Source: Saccharofermentans sp.
Lineage (GTDB): Bacteria > Bacillota > Clostridia > Saccharofermentanales > Saccharofermentanaceae
Direction: 5' to 3'
NCBI GenBank assembly: GCA_024403715.1
Contig: JAKSRJ010000012.1
Coordinates: forward strand, 1-62,530
Length of the DNA stretch: 62,530 nt
Position numbers and translations under genes: made by a program. Below the pieces are notes generated by a model. That model was given only the letters and a program-made list of their open reading frames with translations, was not told where the DNA came from and searched no databases. Position 1 is the stretch's first letter; the number at the start of each line of letters is the position of its first letter. Positions 41,026-50,256 of the stretch are shown one piece after another.

Positions 41026-41523
41026 ATGAATATATTTAAGGCAATGAAACCCGATGCTGTTTATAAAGCAGTCACAGAAATCCCTCTTAGAGAATTGAAA
41101 GAAGCAGGTAAGACCTGTTTCTTGCTTGATTTTGATAATACTTTAGGTCCTGATCATTCTACAGAACCAACTGATTATTCAAGAGAGTTTATAGACAAGA
41201 TTCAGAAAGAGGGCTTTAAGTGTATTCTAGTATCTAATGCTAAGTCCGGAAGATCTTCAGGTATAGCATCTTCACTTAGTATTCCATGTGTTACATATGC
41301 GCATAAACCAAGGCCTGTTGGTATTTATAAAGCTATTGAGAAAATGAATGTTACCAAAGACGAATGTGTCATGGTTGGAGATCAGATTTTTACAGATGTA
41401 ATAGCTGGGAAGACTGCGCCTGTTTATACTATTTTAGTTGAGCGTTATAGTAAAAAAGAGATATGGTATGTCGTTCTTAAAAGGCCATTAGAAAAGCTTG
41501 TCCGATTAATTGGAAAGTTTTAA
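41026..41523 (+). CDS. YqeG family HAD phosphatase
   Basis: This is a 165-residue class IIIA HAD protein with FLLDFDNTLGP (nucleophile motif), VSNAKSGR (motif II), HKPRPVGI and GDQIFTDV (motif IV). Family members act as phosphatidylglycerophosphate phosphatases or related enzymes. It appears leaderless, with the -10 box ending eight bases before the ATG. It is convergent with rluB, only 11 bases apart and with no obvious terminator between. Confidence 0.9.
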   Translation: MNIFKAMKPDAVYKAVTEIPLRELKEAGKTCFLLDFDNTLGPDHSTEPTDYSREFIDKIQKEGFKCILVSNAKSGRSSGIASSLSIPCVTYAHKPRPVGIYKAIEKMNVTKDECVMVGDQIFTDVIAGKTAPVYTILVERYSKKEIWYVVLKRPLEKLVRLIGKF

Positions 41524-41534
41524 AACACAATATT

Positions 41535-42236
41535 TTATTTAGTGGAATCTTTTAGTTTGCGAATCTCCGAAGCAGTTAGAATTCGATGCTCGCCATAAGG
41601 TAAATCACCAAGTTCAATATTCATGAATCTAACTCGACGTAGTTTTGTAACTCTGTAGCCTAATTCATCACACATACGACGAATTTGACGGTTAAGGCCC
41701 TGCTTCAAAATGATATTAAAAGTATGAGGGTTAGTTACTTTAACCGTGCATGGCAAAGTTTTACGCTCCAAGTCTTTAAGATAAACACCAGCTTCCATCT
41801 TTTCTTTAAATTCACGGCCGATACGCTGTTCTACACGAACTTGATACTCTTTCTCGTGGCCGTGTTCCGCACGTAGGAGCTTATTAACAATATCGCCATC
41901 ATTAGTAAGAAGAATTAAGCCAGATGAGTTTTTATCTAAGCGGCCAATTGGAAATATACGATCATCTAATCCAATATAGTCAATAATATTAGTTGGGTCG
42001 CGTCTATCTGTAGTGCATGTAATTCCGAGCGGTTTATGTAGTGCAATATAAATATGAGTCTCCTCTGGGAAGACCTCTAAGCCGTCTACACACACAGAAG
42101 ATCCCTCTTCAACAACAGTTCCATTAACGGCAATAATGCCGTCAACTGTTACTTTTCCTGCTTCGACTAATCGATCAGCTTCGCGCCTAGAACAAAAACC
42201 TGACGAGGCAATGTATTTATTTACTCTTACACCCAC
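41535..42236 (-). CDS. rluB: Pseudouridine synthase, RsuA/RluB family
   Basis: This is a 233-residue enzyme: S4 RNA-binding domain at 1-60 (VNKYIASSGFCSRREADRL), the catalytic GRLDKNSSGLILLTNDG around 98-114 with the nucleophilic Asp, and a C-terminal QGLNRQIRRM. It modifies uridine in rRNA. The start overlaps the histidine kinase stop by ten bases, tying it to the two-component operon. RluB against RsuA cannot be settled by eye. Confidence 0.9.
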   Translation of the reverse strand: MGVRVNKYIASSGFCSRREADRLVEAGKVTVDGIIAVNGTVVEEGSSVCVDGLEVFPEETHIYIALHKPLGITCTTDRRDPTNIIDYIGLDDRIFPIGRLDKNSSGLILLTNDGDIVNKLLRAEHGHEKEYQVRVEQRIGREFKEKMEAGVYLKDLERKTLPCTVKVTNPHTFNIILKQGLNRQIRRMCDELGYRVTKLRRVRFMNIELGDLPYGEHRILTASEIRKLKDSTK

Positions 42237-44029
42237 TTGCTGACAGCCTCAGCTTTCGTAAGTGTAAATGTAAATGTAGTACCTTTACCATATTCACTTC
42301 TAACAGAAATTTCTTCCCCCATATAGTTGAGAAGTTCCTTAGCAATAGCTAATCCCAAGCCAGTACCTTTTTTACCGCGGGCACGATCTGCTTTAAAAAA
42401 GCGTTCAAAAATATGGGCTATATCGTATTCATGAATACCTTGTCCCGTATCAGCTACCGATATATAAATCTTTCCTGTATTCTCGTCATACTCCGTAGAT
42501 AAAGTTATGGAACCCCCGTTAGGAGTATACTTCTTAGCGTTATCAAGCAAGATTACAAGAATCTGGTTAACACGGTCTGGATTTCCATTAACAGTTGGCA
42601 ACATGCCTGTGTTGTTATTGATTGTAAAGTAGATGCCTGACTCTCGCATGATTGGTGTGAAACGAGCATAAATACTATCTACAATTTTATTCATGTCGAA
42701 AGGATACATCTGCATTGTGATAGTACCTGATTGTAGTTTTGAGAGCTCGAGCATGTCGTCGATAAGGCGAGAGAGTCGAAGGGTCTCATTAAGAATAATA
42801 TCGTAGTATCTCATTCTATCTTCGTCTTTTCTGACCATGCCATCAGCTAGTGGCTCTATCAAACCACGAAGTGTCTGAAGAGGAGTTCTTAGTTCGTGAG
42901 AAATGTTGGCAACATAATCTCGGCGTGTCATATCGAGTTTGTGTTCCTCTGTAATATCACGGAAAAAACCAATTGCACCTATGCATAACTCTTTATCATC
43001 TGCATCGAATCTAGGAACTATATCGTATTCATAAGCAAAATTTACATTTTCGATAGTTGATTTTTTGCTTTCATGCTCATTAATACATATTGTTAAGTCA
43101 TTCCAAAACTCCTCGAATGGAATAATCTGTAAGCGCTCGACGAATGTGTTTTTGCTAGGCACTTTACTGAAGAATGATTTCATCAATTCATTAACGAATG
43201 TAATTGATTCGTTCTCGTCAAATACAATGATACCTTCAGAAATGACGTTGAAGATATTTTCAAGTTTATTACGTTCGTTAGTAAGATCATTAATTGATTT
43301 TGATAGCTTATCAGCCATTGTATTAAAAGAAGCTGCTAGTTCACCCGCTTCTCCAATGCTGTTTTCATCAGCTCTTACATTAAGATTCCCACGACCATAC
43401 TCTCGTGCGACATTATTTACATCTTGAAGTGGTTCGGTAATAACATCAACGGAGATTACTGTAGGAACCATCATGGCAAGCGCGGAAGCCATAGTTGATA
43501 AAAATAAAATATTTAAATACTCATTAATTAAATCGTTATTTTCATTAACAACAGAATATTGAATGGCATAATACTGTGTTCCATCTTTTTGAAAAGGAAT
43601 CTTTATCATCAAAATTTTGTTGAATGAAGATGTACTATCGCTGAAAGCCATGCTGCTTTCCCATGATTCTTCATCATTAAGTTTATTTTTAATAAAATTT
43701 AGACATCTGTTTTTATTCTCGTCGTTTTCATTATTGAAATTTCCTGGTAGTACAAGATTACCATCACTATCAACGATGATATAACTACGACTGTCTAATG
43801 AAGATGGATATAAGACATAATTATATACATTAATAAGCGACAAATTATTATTGCCAGATAATACCTCAGAGACTTTTAAAGCTTGACTGTATGATTCTTC
43901 AACTTGGTAATTAAAAGAAATTTGTCTACCGGCTATACCAAAAGCAATACCAGCGAGTATAGCTGCCGATGCTAGTGCAATGAACACCAGCATGAACATT
44001 CTTCGCATAATATAACTTCTTCGAAACAC
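42227..44029 (-). CDS. Sensor histidine kinase (HAMP-PAS-HisKA-HATPase)
   Basis: This is a 600-residue membrane kinase: TM1 about 9-32, an extracytoplasmic sensor about 33-165, TM2 about 168-190, HAMP, a PAS domain (about 255-365), H-box SHELRTPLQTL, N-box DNAKKYTP, G1 DTGQG and G2 GLGLAIAKEL. All catalytic parts are intact. It resembles PhoR/WalK-type kinases in layout. The GTG start follows the response regulator stop directly (TAAGTG); an inner ATG at 44008 is the alternative. The signal is unknown. Confidence 0.93.
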   Translation of the reverse strand: MFRRSYIMRRMFMLVFIALASAAILAGIAFGIAGRQISFNYQVEESYSQALKVSEVLSGNNNLSLINVYNYVLYPSSLDSRSYIIVDSDGNLVLPGNFNNENDENKNRCLNFIKNKLNDEESWESSMAFSDSTSSFNKILMIKIPFQKDGTQYYAIQYSVVNENNDLINEYLNILFLSTMASALAMMVPTVISVDVITEPLQDVNNVAREYGRGNLNVRADENSIGEAGELAASFNTMADKLSKSINDLTNERNKLENIFNVISEGIIVFDENESITFVNELMKSFFSKVPSKNTFVERLQIIPFEEFWNDLTICINEHESKKSTIENVNFAYEYDIVPRFDADDKELCIGAIGFFRDITEEHKLDMTRRDYVANISHELRTPLQTLRGLIEPLADGMVRKDEDRMRYYDIILNETLRLSRLIDDMLELSKLQSGTITMQMYPFDMNKIVDSIYARFTPIMRESGIYFTINNNTGMLPTVNGNPDRVNQILVILLDNAKKYTPNGGSITLSTEYDENTGKIYISVADTGQGIHEYDIAHIFERFFKADRARGKKGTGLGLAIAKELLNYMGEEISVRSEYGKGTTFTFTLTKAEAVSKWV

Positions 44030-44722
44030 TTATAGAACCTCGAATTTGTATCCTACACCATAAACTGTGTTTATATTATATCCACAGCCGTCATATGTAA
44101 TTTTTTGACGAATTCTCTTGATATGAGTATCAATAGTACGAGGGTCACCATCAAAACTATCACCCCATACATTCTTGATAATCTGATCTCTGTTAAGTAC
44201 TGATCCTGGGTGAGAAGCTAATAAATGAAGAATATCTACTTCCTTAGGTGTAAAAGATACCTGCTTACCAGCTACCTTAACAGAGTAATTAGCTACATTT
44301 ATCTCAAGACCTTCGAGCCTAATAATATCAGAGGCTGGTACATCCTGAGATAATTCAATACGACGAAGAACTGCTTTGATTCTTGCTACAACCTCGCGAG
44401 GGGAGAAAGGCTTTACTATATAATCATCGGCGCCAAGCTCGAGACCTAATACTCTATCGATTTCTTCTCCCTTAGCAGTCAAAATAATGATAGGTGTTGA
44501 GATAGTCTTACGTAATTCTTTACAAACATCCATACCATTCATTTCTGGCATCATAACATCGAGGAGTATAAGATCTGGTTTTTCAGATAAGGCTAACTCG
44601 ATTGATTCCTTGCCGTCATAAGCATCTGCATGTGTATAATGCTCATTGTCAAAGTATAGACTTAAGGATTCGTGTACGATTTGGTCATCATCACAAATTA
44701 ATATGTGGGGAATGTTTGCCAT
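44030..44722 (-). CDS. OmpR-family response regulator
   Basis: This is a 230-residue regulator: receiver domain with acidic pair DDD, phosphoacceptor in LLDVMMPEMNG, Thr in LTAKG and Lys in VKPFSP, then an OmpR winged helix ending VYGVGYKFEVL. It is the partner of the downstream kinase. The start is placed at 44722 (MANIPHILICDDD), with GAGGAG upstream; the longer frame to 44779 is unlikely. It is divergent from two lipoprotein genes 96 bases away. Confidence 0.94.
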   Translation of the reverse strand: MANIPHILICDDDQIVHESLSLYFDNEHYTHADAYDGKESIELALSEKPDLILLDVMMPEMNGMDVCKELRKTISTPIIILTAKGEEIDRVLGLELGADDYIVKPFSPREVVARIKAVLRRIELSQDVPASDIIRLEGLEINVANYSVKVAGKQVSFTPKEVDILHLLASHPGSVLNRDQIIKNVWGDSFDGDPRTIDTHIKRIRQKITYDGCGYNINTVYGVGYKFEVL

Positions 44723-44818
44723 AGTTGTTACGCTCCTCGAATTTGTCGTCATATCATTATATATTAAAAACTCTATCAATAGTGTATAATCAACAATATT
44801 TATTTTGGAGGAGTCTTT

Positions 44819-45697
44819 ATGAAGAAAAAAATTCTTTCTACTGTAATTGTTGCATCTATGGCTTTAGCATCAATGTCTGGTTGTTCTCTTTTTGATAAGG
44901 CTAATAAGGAATGTACAGAGCTTGGTGATAACTTTATGGATGCAATTCTATCTTGTGATGCTGACGATATTGCTGAGTTAACTATTGATGAGGATGAGGC
45001 ATTAGAGATACTTGCAGATTACGCTCTTGATAATGAATTCTTGGTTGCTATTCTTGACAACGCTTCTTTCGAAGCTGGTTCTAAGAGTTGTTCAACTAAG
45101 AAGGGTGAGGGCGAGATTGAGTACACAGTTATCATCCCTGATTACGAGGAAGCTCTTGATGAGGATCCAGAGGATATGGATGAGCTTATCGACTTGCTTG
45201 AAGATGTAGATACAATAGAGATTACTACTACTATCGAATTCGAGTTAGGCAAGAAGGATAAGTGGTATGTATCCAATATCGAGGACGTTCTTGACGATAT
45301 TATGGGAGATATCCTTGATACAGAACTTCCATTTGCAAATTATGACGAGTTGATTGACCATGTAAACTGGTACTGGACAGATAGTGGTAATGATACTTAT
45401 TACTCAACATGGAACTCTATGGTTGAGCTTGATATCTGGACAACTTCTGAGGGTGCTCTTGAAGCTGCTAGCTGGAATCTCCATTATGATGTTTATTACA
45501 ATGGAAATCTTATTATTGAGAATTCTGATAACTACTATGTATCTTCTTCTGGAACATATATTGAGACTTACTGTGATGAAGAAGATGTTCCATCATACAG
45601 TGGAGATGGAATGCCAGTAGGAACATATAGAATTGTTGTAATGGACAATAATGGTTGTGTACTTGCAGATTCTACATGTACAGTAATTGACTACTAA
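44819..45697 (+). CDS. Acidic lipoprotein of unknown function
   Basis: This 292-residue protein has a signal peptide with lipobox SMSGC (Cys about 21), so it should be lipid-anchored outside the membrane. Residues 25-165 are very rich in Asp and Glu and alpha/beta in character, ending in KDKWYVSNIEDVL; the C-terminal part (about 190-292) is beta-rich and ends GTYRIVVMDNNG. GGAGGAG precedes the ATG, and a TATAAT lies at 44785-44790. The next gene encodes a protein of the same layout. Function unknown. Confidence 0.8.
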   Translation: MKKKILSTVIVASMALASMSGCSLFDKANKECTELGDNFMDAILSCDADDIAELTIDEDEALEILADYALDNEFLVAILDNASFEAGSKSCSTKKGEGEIEYTVIIPDYEEALDEDPEDMDELIDLLEDVDTIEITTTIEFELGKKDKWYVSNIEDVLDDIMGDILDTELPFANYDELIDHVNWYWTDSGNDTYYSTWNSMVELDIWTTSEGALEAASWNLHYDVYYNGNLIIENSDNYYVSSSGTYIETYCDEEDVPSYSGDGMPVGTYRIVVMDNNGCVLADSTCTVIDY

Positions 45698-45698
45698 T

Positions 45699-46529
45699 AT
45701 GATTAATTTTAAGAAATCTTTATCTATCGTAATGACCGTTGCTGTAATTTTCACAGCAACAGGTTGTTCCGACTTTTTGGAAGGTATTGCGAGTCGTAAG
45801 GCTATCGATGCACTCGATTCTACTTTGGCTGACTTCATTTCTGATCCTGCTTCTGTTGTTAATGTAGATGATCTAGATGATAATCAGTTAGCAATCGCGT
45901 TAGATGGTTTTTCTGATGTTACTTATTCTATCGATGAGGATGTTAAGATGAATAGTTCTCGTGATAAAGTAACAGTTGATGTTACTTTTGAAAATGTTCG
46001 AGTTCTTAACGATATCCCTGTCGGAACGGAAGAGGAAGTTGCTGAATATATTGAGAATGCCTCAACTAATGATGTTGAAGTCTCATACACGCTTAAGAGA
46101 AATGAATCTAAATGGGAAGTAGTAGATGAACCTGATTATTATTCAATTTTCTTTGAACCATATTCTCGTATTGCGTATATTGATGAAAATGGTATGCCTA
46201 CAGCATTTAATCAGGAATTCTTTGATGAGTGTGTTGTTGCAGCAGTTTATTATGATCCAGTAATGGGAAATCCATTGGATCGTGCATCAATTTCAAGTCC
46301 GGTTGCAATTCAGATGGTAGTTTATTTTGATAGACTTATGTATCTTCCATTTACAGCTGAACTTGTTAAGAATGGTTCTGTTGTTCAGACTATCGATGTA
46401 ATTGTAGATAATCAGTCTATTGCTAATTGTGATTTTTCTGGTCAGGCATACACTCCTGGTACTTATACAGTGAATGTGTATTTTGATGGCGGAATTGTCG
46501 CATCTGAAGATATAACAGTTGCTAATTAA
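45699..46529 (+). CDS. Lipoprotein paralogue of the preceding protein
   Basis: This 276-residue protein has lipobox TATGC after a hydrophobic stretch (about residues 8-22). The architecture matches the upstream gene: an N-terminal domain with an ALDSTLADF helix and SKWEVVDEP, then a beta-rich end with GTYTVNVYFDGG. This suggests tandem duplication and divergence. ATG 45699 follows the upstream stop by one base, so the TTG at 45687 in the same frame is not preferred. It is less acidic than its neighbour. Function unknown. Confidence 0.78.
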   Translation: MINFKKSLSIVMTVAVIFTATGCSDFLEGIASRKAIDALDSTLADFISDPASVVNVDDLDDNQLAIALDGFSDVTYSIDEDVKMNSSRDKVTVDVTFENVRVLNDIPVGTEEEVAEYIENASTNDVEVSYTLKRNESKWEVVDEPDYYSIFFEPYSRIAYIDENGMPTAFNQEFFDECVVAAVYYDPVMGNPLDRASISSPVAIQMVVYFDRLMYLPFTAELVKNGSVVQTIDVIVDNQSIANCDFSGQAYTPGTYTVNVYFDGGIVASEDITVAN

Positions 46530-46545
46530 TTAGGAGTAATGATTT

Positions 46546-47457
46546 TTGTTTTTAGCTAACGGTTGGAAAGATTATGAAATTCTTTATGCCGGTGGTCAGG
46601 ATAAGTATGAGAGATGGGGCGACGTATACTTACGTCGTCCAGATCCTCAGGCTATCTGGCCCGTTTTTTGTAACGGCAAAGAAGTTACTTGGAATGAAAT
46701 CGAAGCCCCTAATGCAGCTTATAATAGAAGTTCTACGGGTGGTGGTTCATGGCAGAAACTTAAGTCCATGCCGTCTAAGTGGAATATTGGTTATGATTCT
46801 CTAGGCAAGCATCTAGAGTTTATTATTGAACCTACATCTTTCAAGCACACCGGATTATTTCCAGAGCAGGCCTCAAATTGGGATTTTGCAGGCAAGCTTA
46901 TCTCCGATGCGGTTGCAGGCGGTAGAGATGATATTAAGATTTTAAACCTCTTTGCATATACAGGAGCTGCTACTTGTGCTGCAGCTTGTCATGGCGCGAC
47001 CGAGGTCGTTCATGTTGATTCATCTAAGGGAATGATTCAACGAGCAAAAGAAAATGTAGTAGCATCAGGTTTGGAAGATGCATACATCAGATTCATCAAT
47101 GAGGACTGTCGTAAGTTTGTTGAGCGAGAGATTCGTCGCGGTCGTAAGTATGATGGAATTATAATGGATCCTCCTAAATATGGAAGAGGACCAACAGGCG
47201 AATTGTGGGAAATTGAGAAGTCTCTTTATGAATTCGTGGAAAGAACTTCTCTTTTGCTTTCCGATAATCCGTTATTTGTAATAATTAGCTCATATGCTAC
47301 TGAACTTGGTTCATCTGCTGTAGGAAATGTTTTGAATCTGACATGCGGCTCCAAGCATGGTGGTAAGGCTGTTTGTGATGAACTTGGACTTCCGGTATCA
47401 AGAATGGGTATTAATCTACCTTGTGGACAGGCTGCTAGATGGACTCCCCACGCGTAG
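46546..47457 (+). CDS. Class I SAM-dependent methyltransferase, RlmI/K-like
   Basis: This is a 303-residue enzyme with SAM motif I ILNLFAYTGAAT (about 145-156), acidic VHVDSS, and catalytic DPPKYGRG (about 210), as in rRNA cytosine-C5 or guanine methyltransferases of the COG1092 group, but without their PUA domain. TTG start at 46546 with AGGAG nine bases upstream; an ATG at 46539 is out of frame and closes after six codons. It overlaps the pseudouridine synthase by 19 bases, so both likely modify rRNA. Confidence 0.82.
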   Translation: MFLANGWKDYEILYAGGQDKYERWGDVYLRRPDPQAIWPVFCNGKEVTWNEIEAPNAAYNRSSTGGGSWQKLKSMPSKWNIGYDSLGKHLEFIIEPTSFKHTGLFPEQASNWDFAGKLISDAVAGGRDDIKILNLFAYTGAATCAAACHGATEVVHVDSSKGMIQRAKENVVASGLEDAYIRFINEDCRKFVEREIRRGRKYDGIIMDPPKYGRGPTGELWEIEKSLYEFVERTSLLLSDNPLFVIISSYATELGSSAVGNVLNLTCGSKHGGKAVCDELGLPVSRMGINLPCGQAARWTPHA

Positions 47458-48083
47458 TATTCGAAGATAATCATATACTAGTTGCTGTTAAGCCAGTAGG
47501 GTTTCTATCTCAAGGTGATGGCACTGATAGTCCTGATATGCTCACATATCTTAAGGACTACATTAAGGTTAAATACAATAAGCCTGGTAATGTTTATTTA
47601 GGTCTTCTGCATAGATTAGATCGTAATGTATCTGGTGTAATGGTTTTTGCAAAGACAAGTAAGTGTGCTTCTCGCATTTCAGAGCAAATAAGACAAGGGA
47701 AGCTTATTAAAAAGTATCACGCAACTGTGAAGGGAATCCTGAAATCAGATAGTGGTAAGTTAGTAAACTATCTAGTAAAAGATGAACGTGCCAATAAAGT
47801 TAAGGTATACGATAAGGAAGTTCCGTATTCAAAAAAATGTGAATTAGAGTACAAGATAATTAAAACTGTTGGTGAGAATTCTCTTGTTGACGTACATCTT
47901 CTAACTGGTAGAAGTCATCAGATTAGATCTCAGTTTGCTCATATTGGTCATCCTCTATTAGGTGATGTAAAATACGGTGGACCTAAGAGTAATAGTGGAA
48001 TTGCCCTTGAATCATATTATTTAGGTTTTAATCATCCAATAACAGGCGAATTTATTGAATTTAGCCTTGATAACGTAAATTAA
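47439..48083 (+). CDS. RluA-family pseudouridine synthase
   Basis: This is a 214-residue synthase with GLLHRLDRNVSGVMVFAKT, carrying the catalytic Asp in HRLD, and LTGRSHQIRSQFAHIGHPLLGD at the C-terminus. There is no S4 domain, so it is a short RluA type. The target uridine in rRNA or tRNA cannot be told. It is translated from within the methyltransferase end. The -35 box of the T-box transcript lies in its last codons. Confidence 0.88.
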   Translation: MDSPRVVFEDNHILVAVKPVGFLSQGDGTDSPDMLTYLKDYIKVKYNKPGNVYLGLLHRLDRNVSGVMVFAKTSKCASRISEQIRQGKLIKKYHATVKGILKSDSGKLVNYLVKDERANKVKVYDKEVPYSKKCELEYKIIKTVGENSLVDVHLLTGRSHQIRSQFAHIGHPLLGDVKYGGPKSNSGIALESYYLGFNHPITGEFIEFSLDNVN

Positions 48084-48095
48084 TAATAGTAAACT
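48067..48095 (+). promoter_or_regulatory. Probable promoter of the thrS T-box transcript
   Basis: TTGATA (48067-48072) and TAAACT (48090-48095) are separated by 17 bases; transcription would begin near 48102, just before the T-box. Confidence 0.5.
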
Positions 48096-48101
48096 TCAAT
48101 A

Positions 48102-48363
48102 CACAAAAGCTTTGATAGGGACAAGTGTTCTTGTTATGCGTCTACAGAGAGTTGGGGTGACGCGCTGAAAGCCCCAATAGAATAGCGACACTTACATACA
48201 ACCCTTGAGCTGCCAGGGTACAAACGATATGAACTAACCTGAGCCGTATAAGTCGCGTTAAGGCTTGAATTGAGTGGCATATCATTCGATAGAGACGATA
48301 TGCAAATTGGGTGGAACCGTGCAAGCATGCATCCCAAGGTTAATATACCGGGGTGTTTTTTTT
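48102..48363 (+). ncRNA. T-box leader (tRNA-sensing riboswitch) of thrS
   Basis: Stem I hallmarks are AGAGAG (48146-48151), then TTGGGG pairing with CCCCAA around GCTGAAAG (48164-48171). The T-box itself is GGGTGGAACCGTG at 48309-48321. The terminator stem CATCCC..GG pairs with CC..GGGGTG and ends in a T run at 48356-48363. Uncharged tRNA-Thr should stabilise the antiterminator and permit thrS transcription. The specifier triplet could not be placed with certainty; the Thr assignment comes from the downstream gene. It covers the 317-base gap before thrS. Confidence 0.92.
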
Positions 48364-48400
48364 GCCCCAAATACAAATTTTGAAGCGGGAGGACGCGAAA

Positions 48401-50191
48401 ATGGTAGATTTTAACAACGCAGAAGACAGACTTAGATTTCGTCATACTACCAGCCACATTTTGGCCCAGGCAGTAAAGAGACTTTGGCCAGAGACTAAGC
48501 TTGCAATCGGTCCTGCTATCGATGATGGTTTTTACTATGATTTCGATAGAGAAGAGCCTTTTACAGCAGAGGATTTAAAGAAGATCGAAGACGAGATGAA
48601 AAAAATCGTCAAGGAGAATATTACTCTAGAGTACTATGAACTCCCAAGAGAAGAGGCTCGTAAGTTCATGGAAGAACAGGGCGAGATTTATAAGGTAGCT
48701 TTGATTGATGATCTTCCTGATGAAGCTACAATTTCTTTCTATAAGCAGGGTGATTTTACAGATCTTTGTAAGGGTCCTCACGTAGAAAAGACAGGTGAGA
48801 TTAAGGCATTTAAGCTCACATCTGTTGCTGGTGCATACTGGAGAGGTGATTCCAAGAACAAGATGCTTCAGAGAATCTATGGTACAAGTTACCCTGATAA
48901 GGCAATGCTTAAGGAACATCTCGATCGTATGGAAGAGGCTAAGAAGCGTGACCATAATAAACTTGGCCGTGAACTCGAGTACTTTACAACAGTAGATTAC
49001 ATCGGACAGGGCTTGCCAATTCTTCTTCCTAAGGGTGCTAAGGTAGTACAGATTTTGCAACGATGGATTGAGGACCTCGAGGCTTCACGTGGCTGTATGC
49101 TTACAAAGACTCCTTTGATGGCAAAGAGAGAACTTTACAAGATTTCTGGTCACTGGGATCACTATCGTGATGGAATGTTCGTAATGGGTGATAAGGCTGA
49201 TCAGGATGATCTTACAAAGGAGTGCTTCGCTCTTCGTCCAATGACATGCCCATTCCAGTATCAGGTATTCCTCAACAGACAGAGAAGTTACCGTGATCTT
49301 CCAATGCGACTTACAGAAACATCAACACTCTTCCGTAATGAGGATTCTGGTGAGATGCATGGTCTTATCCGTGTTCGTCAGTTCACTATTTCTGAGGGTC
49401 ACTACATCGTTCGTCCTGACCAGCTCGAAGAAGAGTTCCGTGAGTGCCTTGATTTGGCTAAGTACTGCCTTGATACAGTTGGTCTCCTTGAGGATTGTAC
49501 ATTCAGATTCTCACAGTGGGATCCAGCAAATCCTAAGAATAAGTATGAGGGTACAAAGGAGCAGTGGGAGACAGCTCAGGCAACAATGGAGAAGATTCTC
49601 AATGACCTCGGCGTAGACTATACAGTTGGTATCGATGAGGCTGCTTTCTATGGTCCTAAGCTCGATATTCAGTACAAGAATGTATATGGTAAGGAAGATA
49701 CACTTGTTACTATTCAGATTGATATGCTTCTTGCTGCAAGTTATGGTATGGAGTACATCGATGCTGATGGCCAGAAGAAGACACCTTATATTCTCCACAG
49801 AACATCTCTTGGCTGCTATGAGAGAACACTTGCTTACTTAATTGAGAAGTATGCTGGATGTCTTCCACTCTGGATGGCTTACGAGCAGGCAAGAATCCTT
49901 CCTATCTCTGATGCTCATATGGATTACGCATTTAAGGTTCGTGATGAACTCCGTAAGAAGGGCTTAAGAGTTGAGGTTGACGATCGTTCTGAAAAGCTTG
50001 GTAAGAAGATTCGTGAAGCTGCTGTTAATAAGGTTATCTACACTATGGTTATTGGTGATCAGGAGATGGAGAACGGTACTGTTACTCTCGAGTCTAGATT
50101 CGAAGGAAAGCTTGGTGCAATGTCTGTAGAAGATGCGGCAAACAGACTTCTTAAGGATGTTGAGGATAAGGTTAAGCCACCTAAGTCCTAA
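48401..50191 (+). CDS. thrS: Threonyl-tRNA synthetase lacking the TGS domain
   Basis: This 596-residue ThrRS is shorter than the usual 640 because the N-terminal TGS domain is absent. The editing domain follows at once, with HTTSH and DLCKGPHV (catalytic Cys and His). Then come the class II core (GLPILLPKG, FRNEDSGEMHGLIRVRQF, HRTSLGCYER) and the anticodon-binding domain (about 490-590). The start ATG 48401 lies behind GGGAGG; the frame upstream to 48353 runs through the T-box terminator and is rejected. Controlled by the T-box. Confidence 0.96.
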   Translation: MVDFNNAEDRLRFRHTTSHILAQAVKRLWPETKLAIGPAIDDGFYYDFDREEPFTAEDLKKIEDEMKKIVKENITLEYYELPREEARKFMEEQGEIYKVALIDDLPDEATISFYKQGDFTDLCKGPHVEKTGEIKAFKLTSVAGAYWRGDSKNKMLQRIYGTSYPDKAMLKEHLDRMEEAKKRDHNKLGRELEYFTTVDYIGQGLPILLPKGAKVVQILQRWIEDLEASRGCMLTKTPLMAKRELYKISGHWDHYRDGMFVMGDKADQDDLTKECFALRPMTCPFQYQVFLNRQRSYRDLPMRLTETSTLFRNEDSGEMHGLIRVRQFTISEGHYIVRPDQLEEEFRECLDLAKYCLDTVGLLEDCTFRFSQWDPANPKNKYEGTKEQWETAQATMEKILNDLGVDYTVGIDEAAFYGPKLDIQYKNVYGKEDTLVTIQIDMLLAASYGMEYIDADGQKKTPYILHRTSLGCYERTLAYLIEKYAGCLPLWMAYEQARILPISDAHMDYAFKVRDELRKKGLRVEVDDRSEKLGKKIREAAVNKVIYTMVIGDQEMENGTVTLESRFEGKLGAMSVEDAANRLLKDVEDKVKPPKS

Positions 50192-50218
50192 GTTTTAGTA
50201 TTAATGATTAATACAATT

Positions 50219-50250
50219 AAGGCTGTCTCATTTGAGGCAGCCTTTTATTT
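50219..50250. terminator. Terminator between convergent thrS and pepV
   Basis: AAGGCTGTCTC (50219-50229) pairs with GAGGCAGCCTT (50234-50244) with one T-G pair; TTATTT follows on the forward strand, and an A-rich stretch upstream can serve the reverse gene. Confidence 0.85.
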
Positions 50251-50256
50251 GAATAC

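Noticed and set aside
48134..48457. Reverse-strand frames of 60-107 residues opposite the thrS leader
   Set aside because: The region is a T-box RNA with clear hallmarks and the frames run through its terminator.
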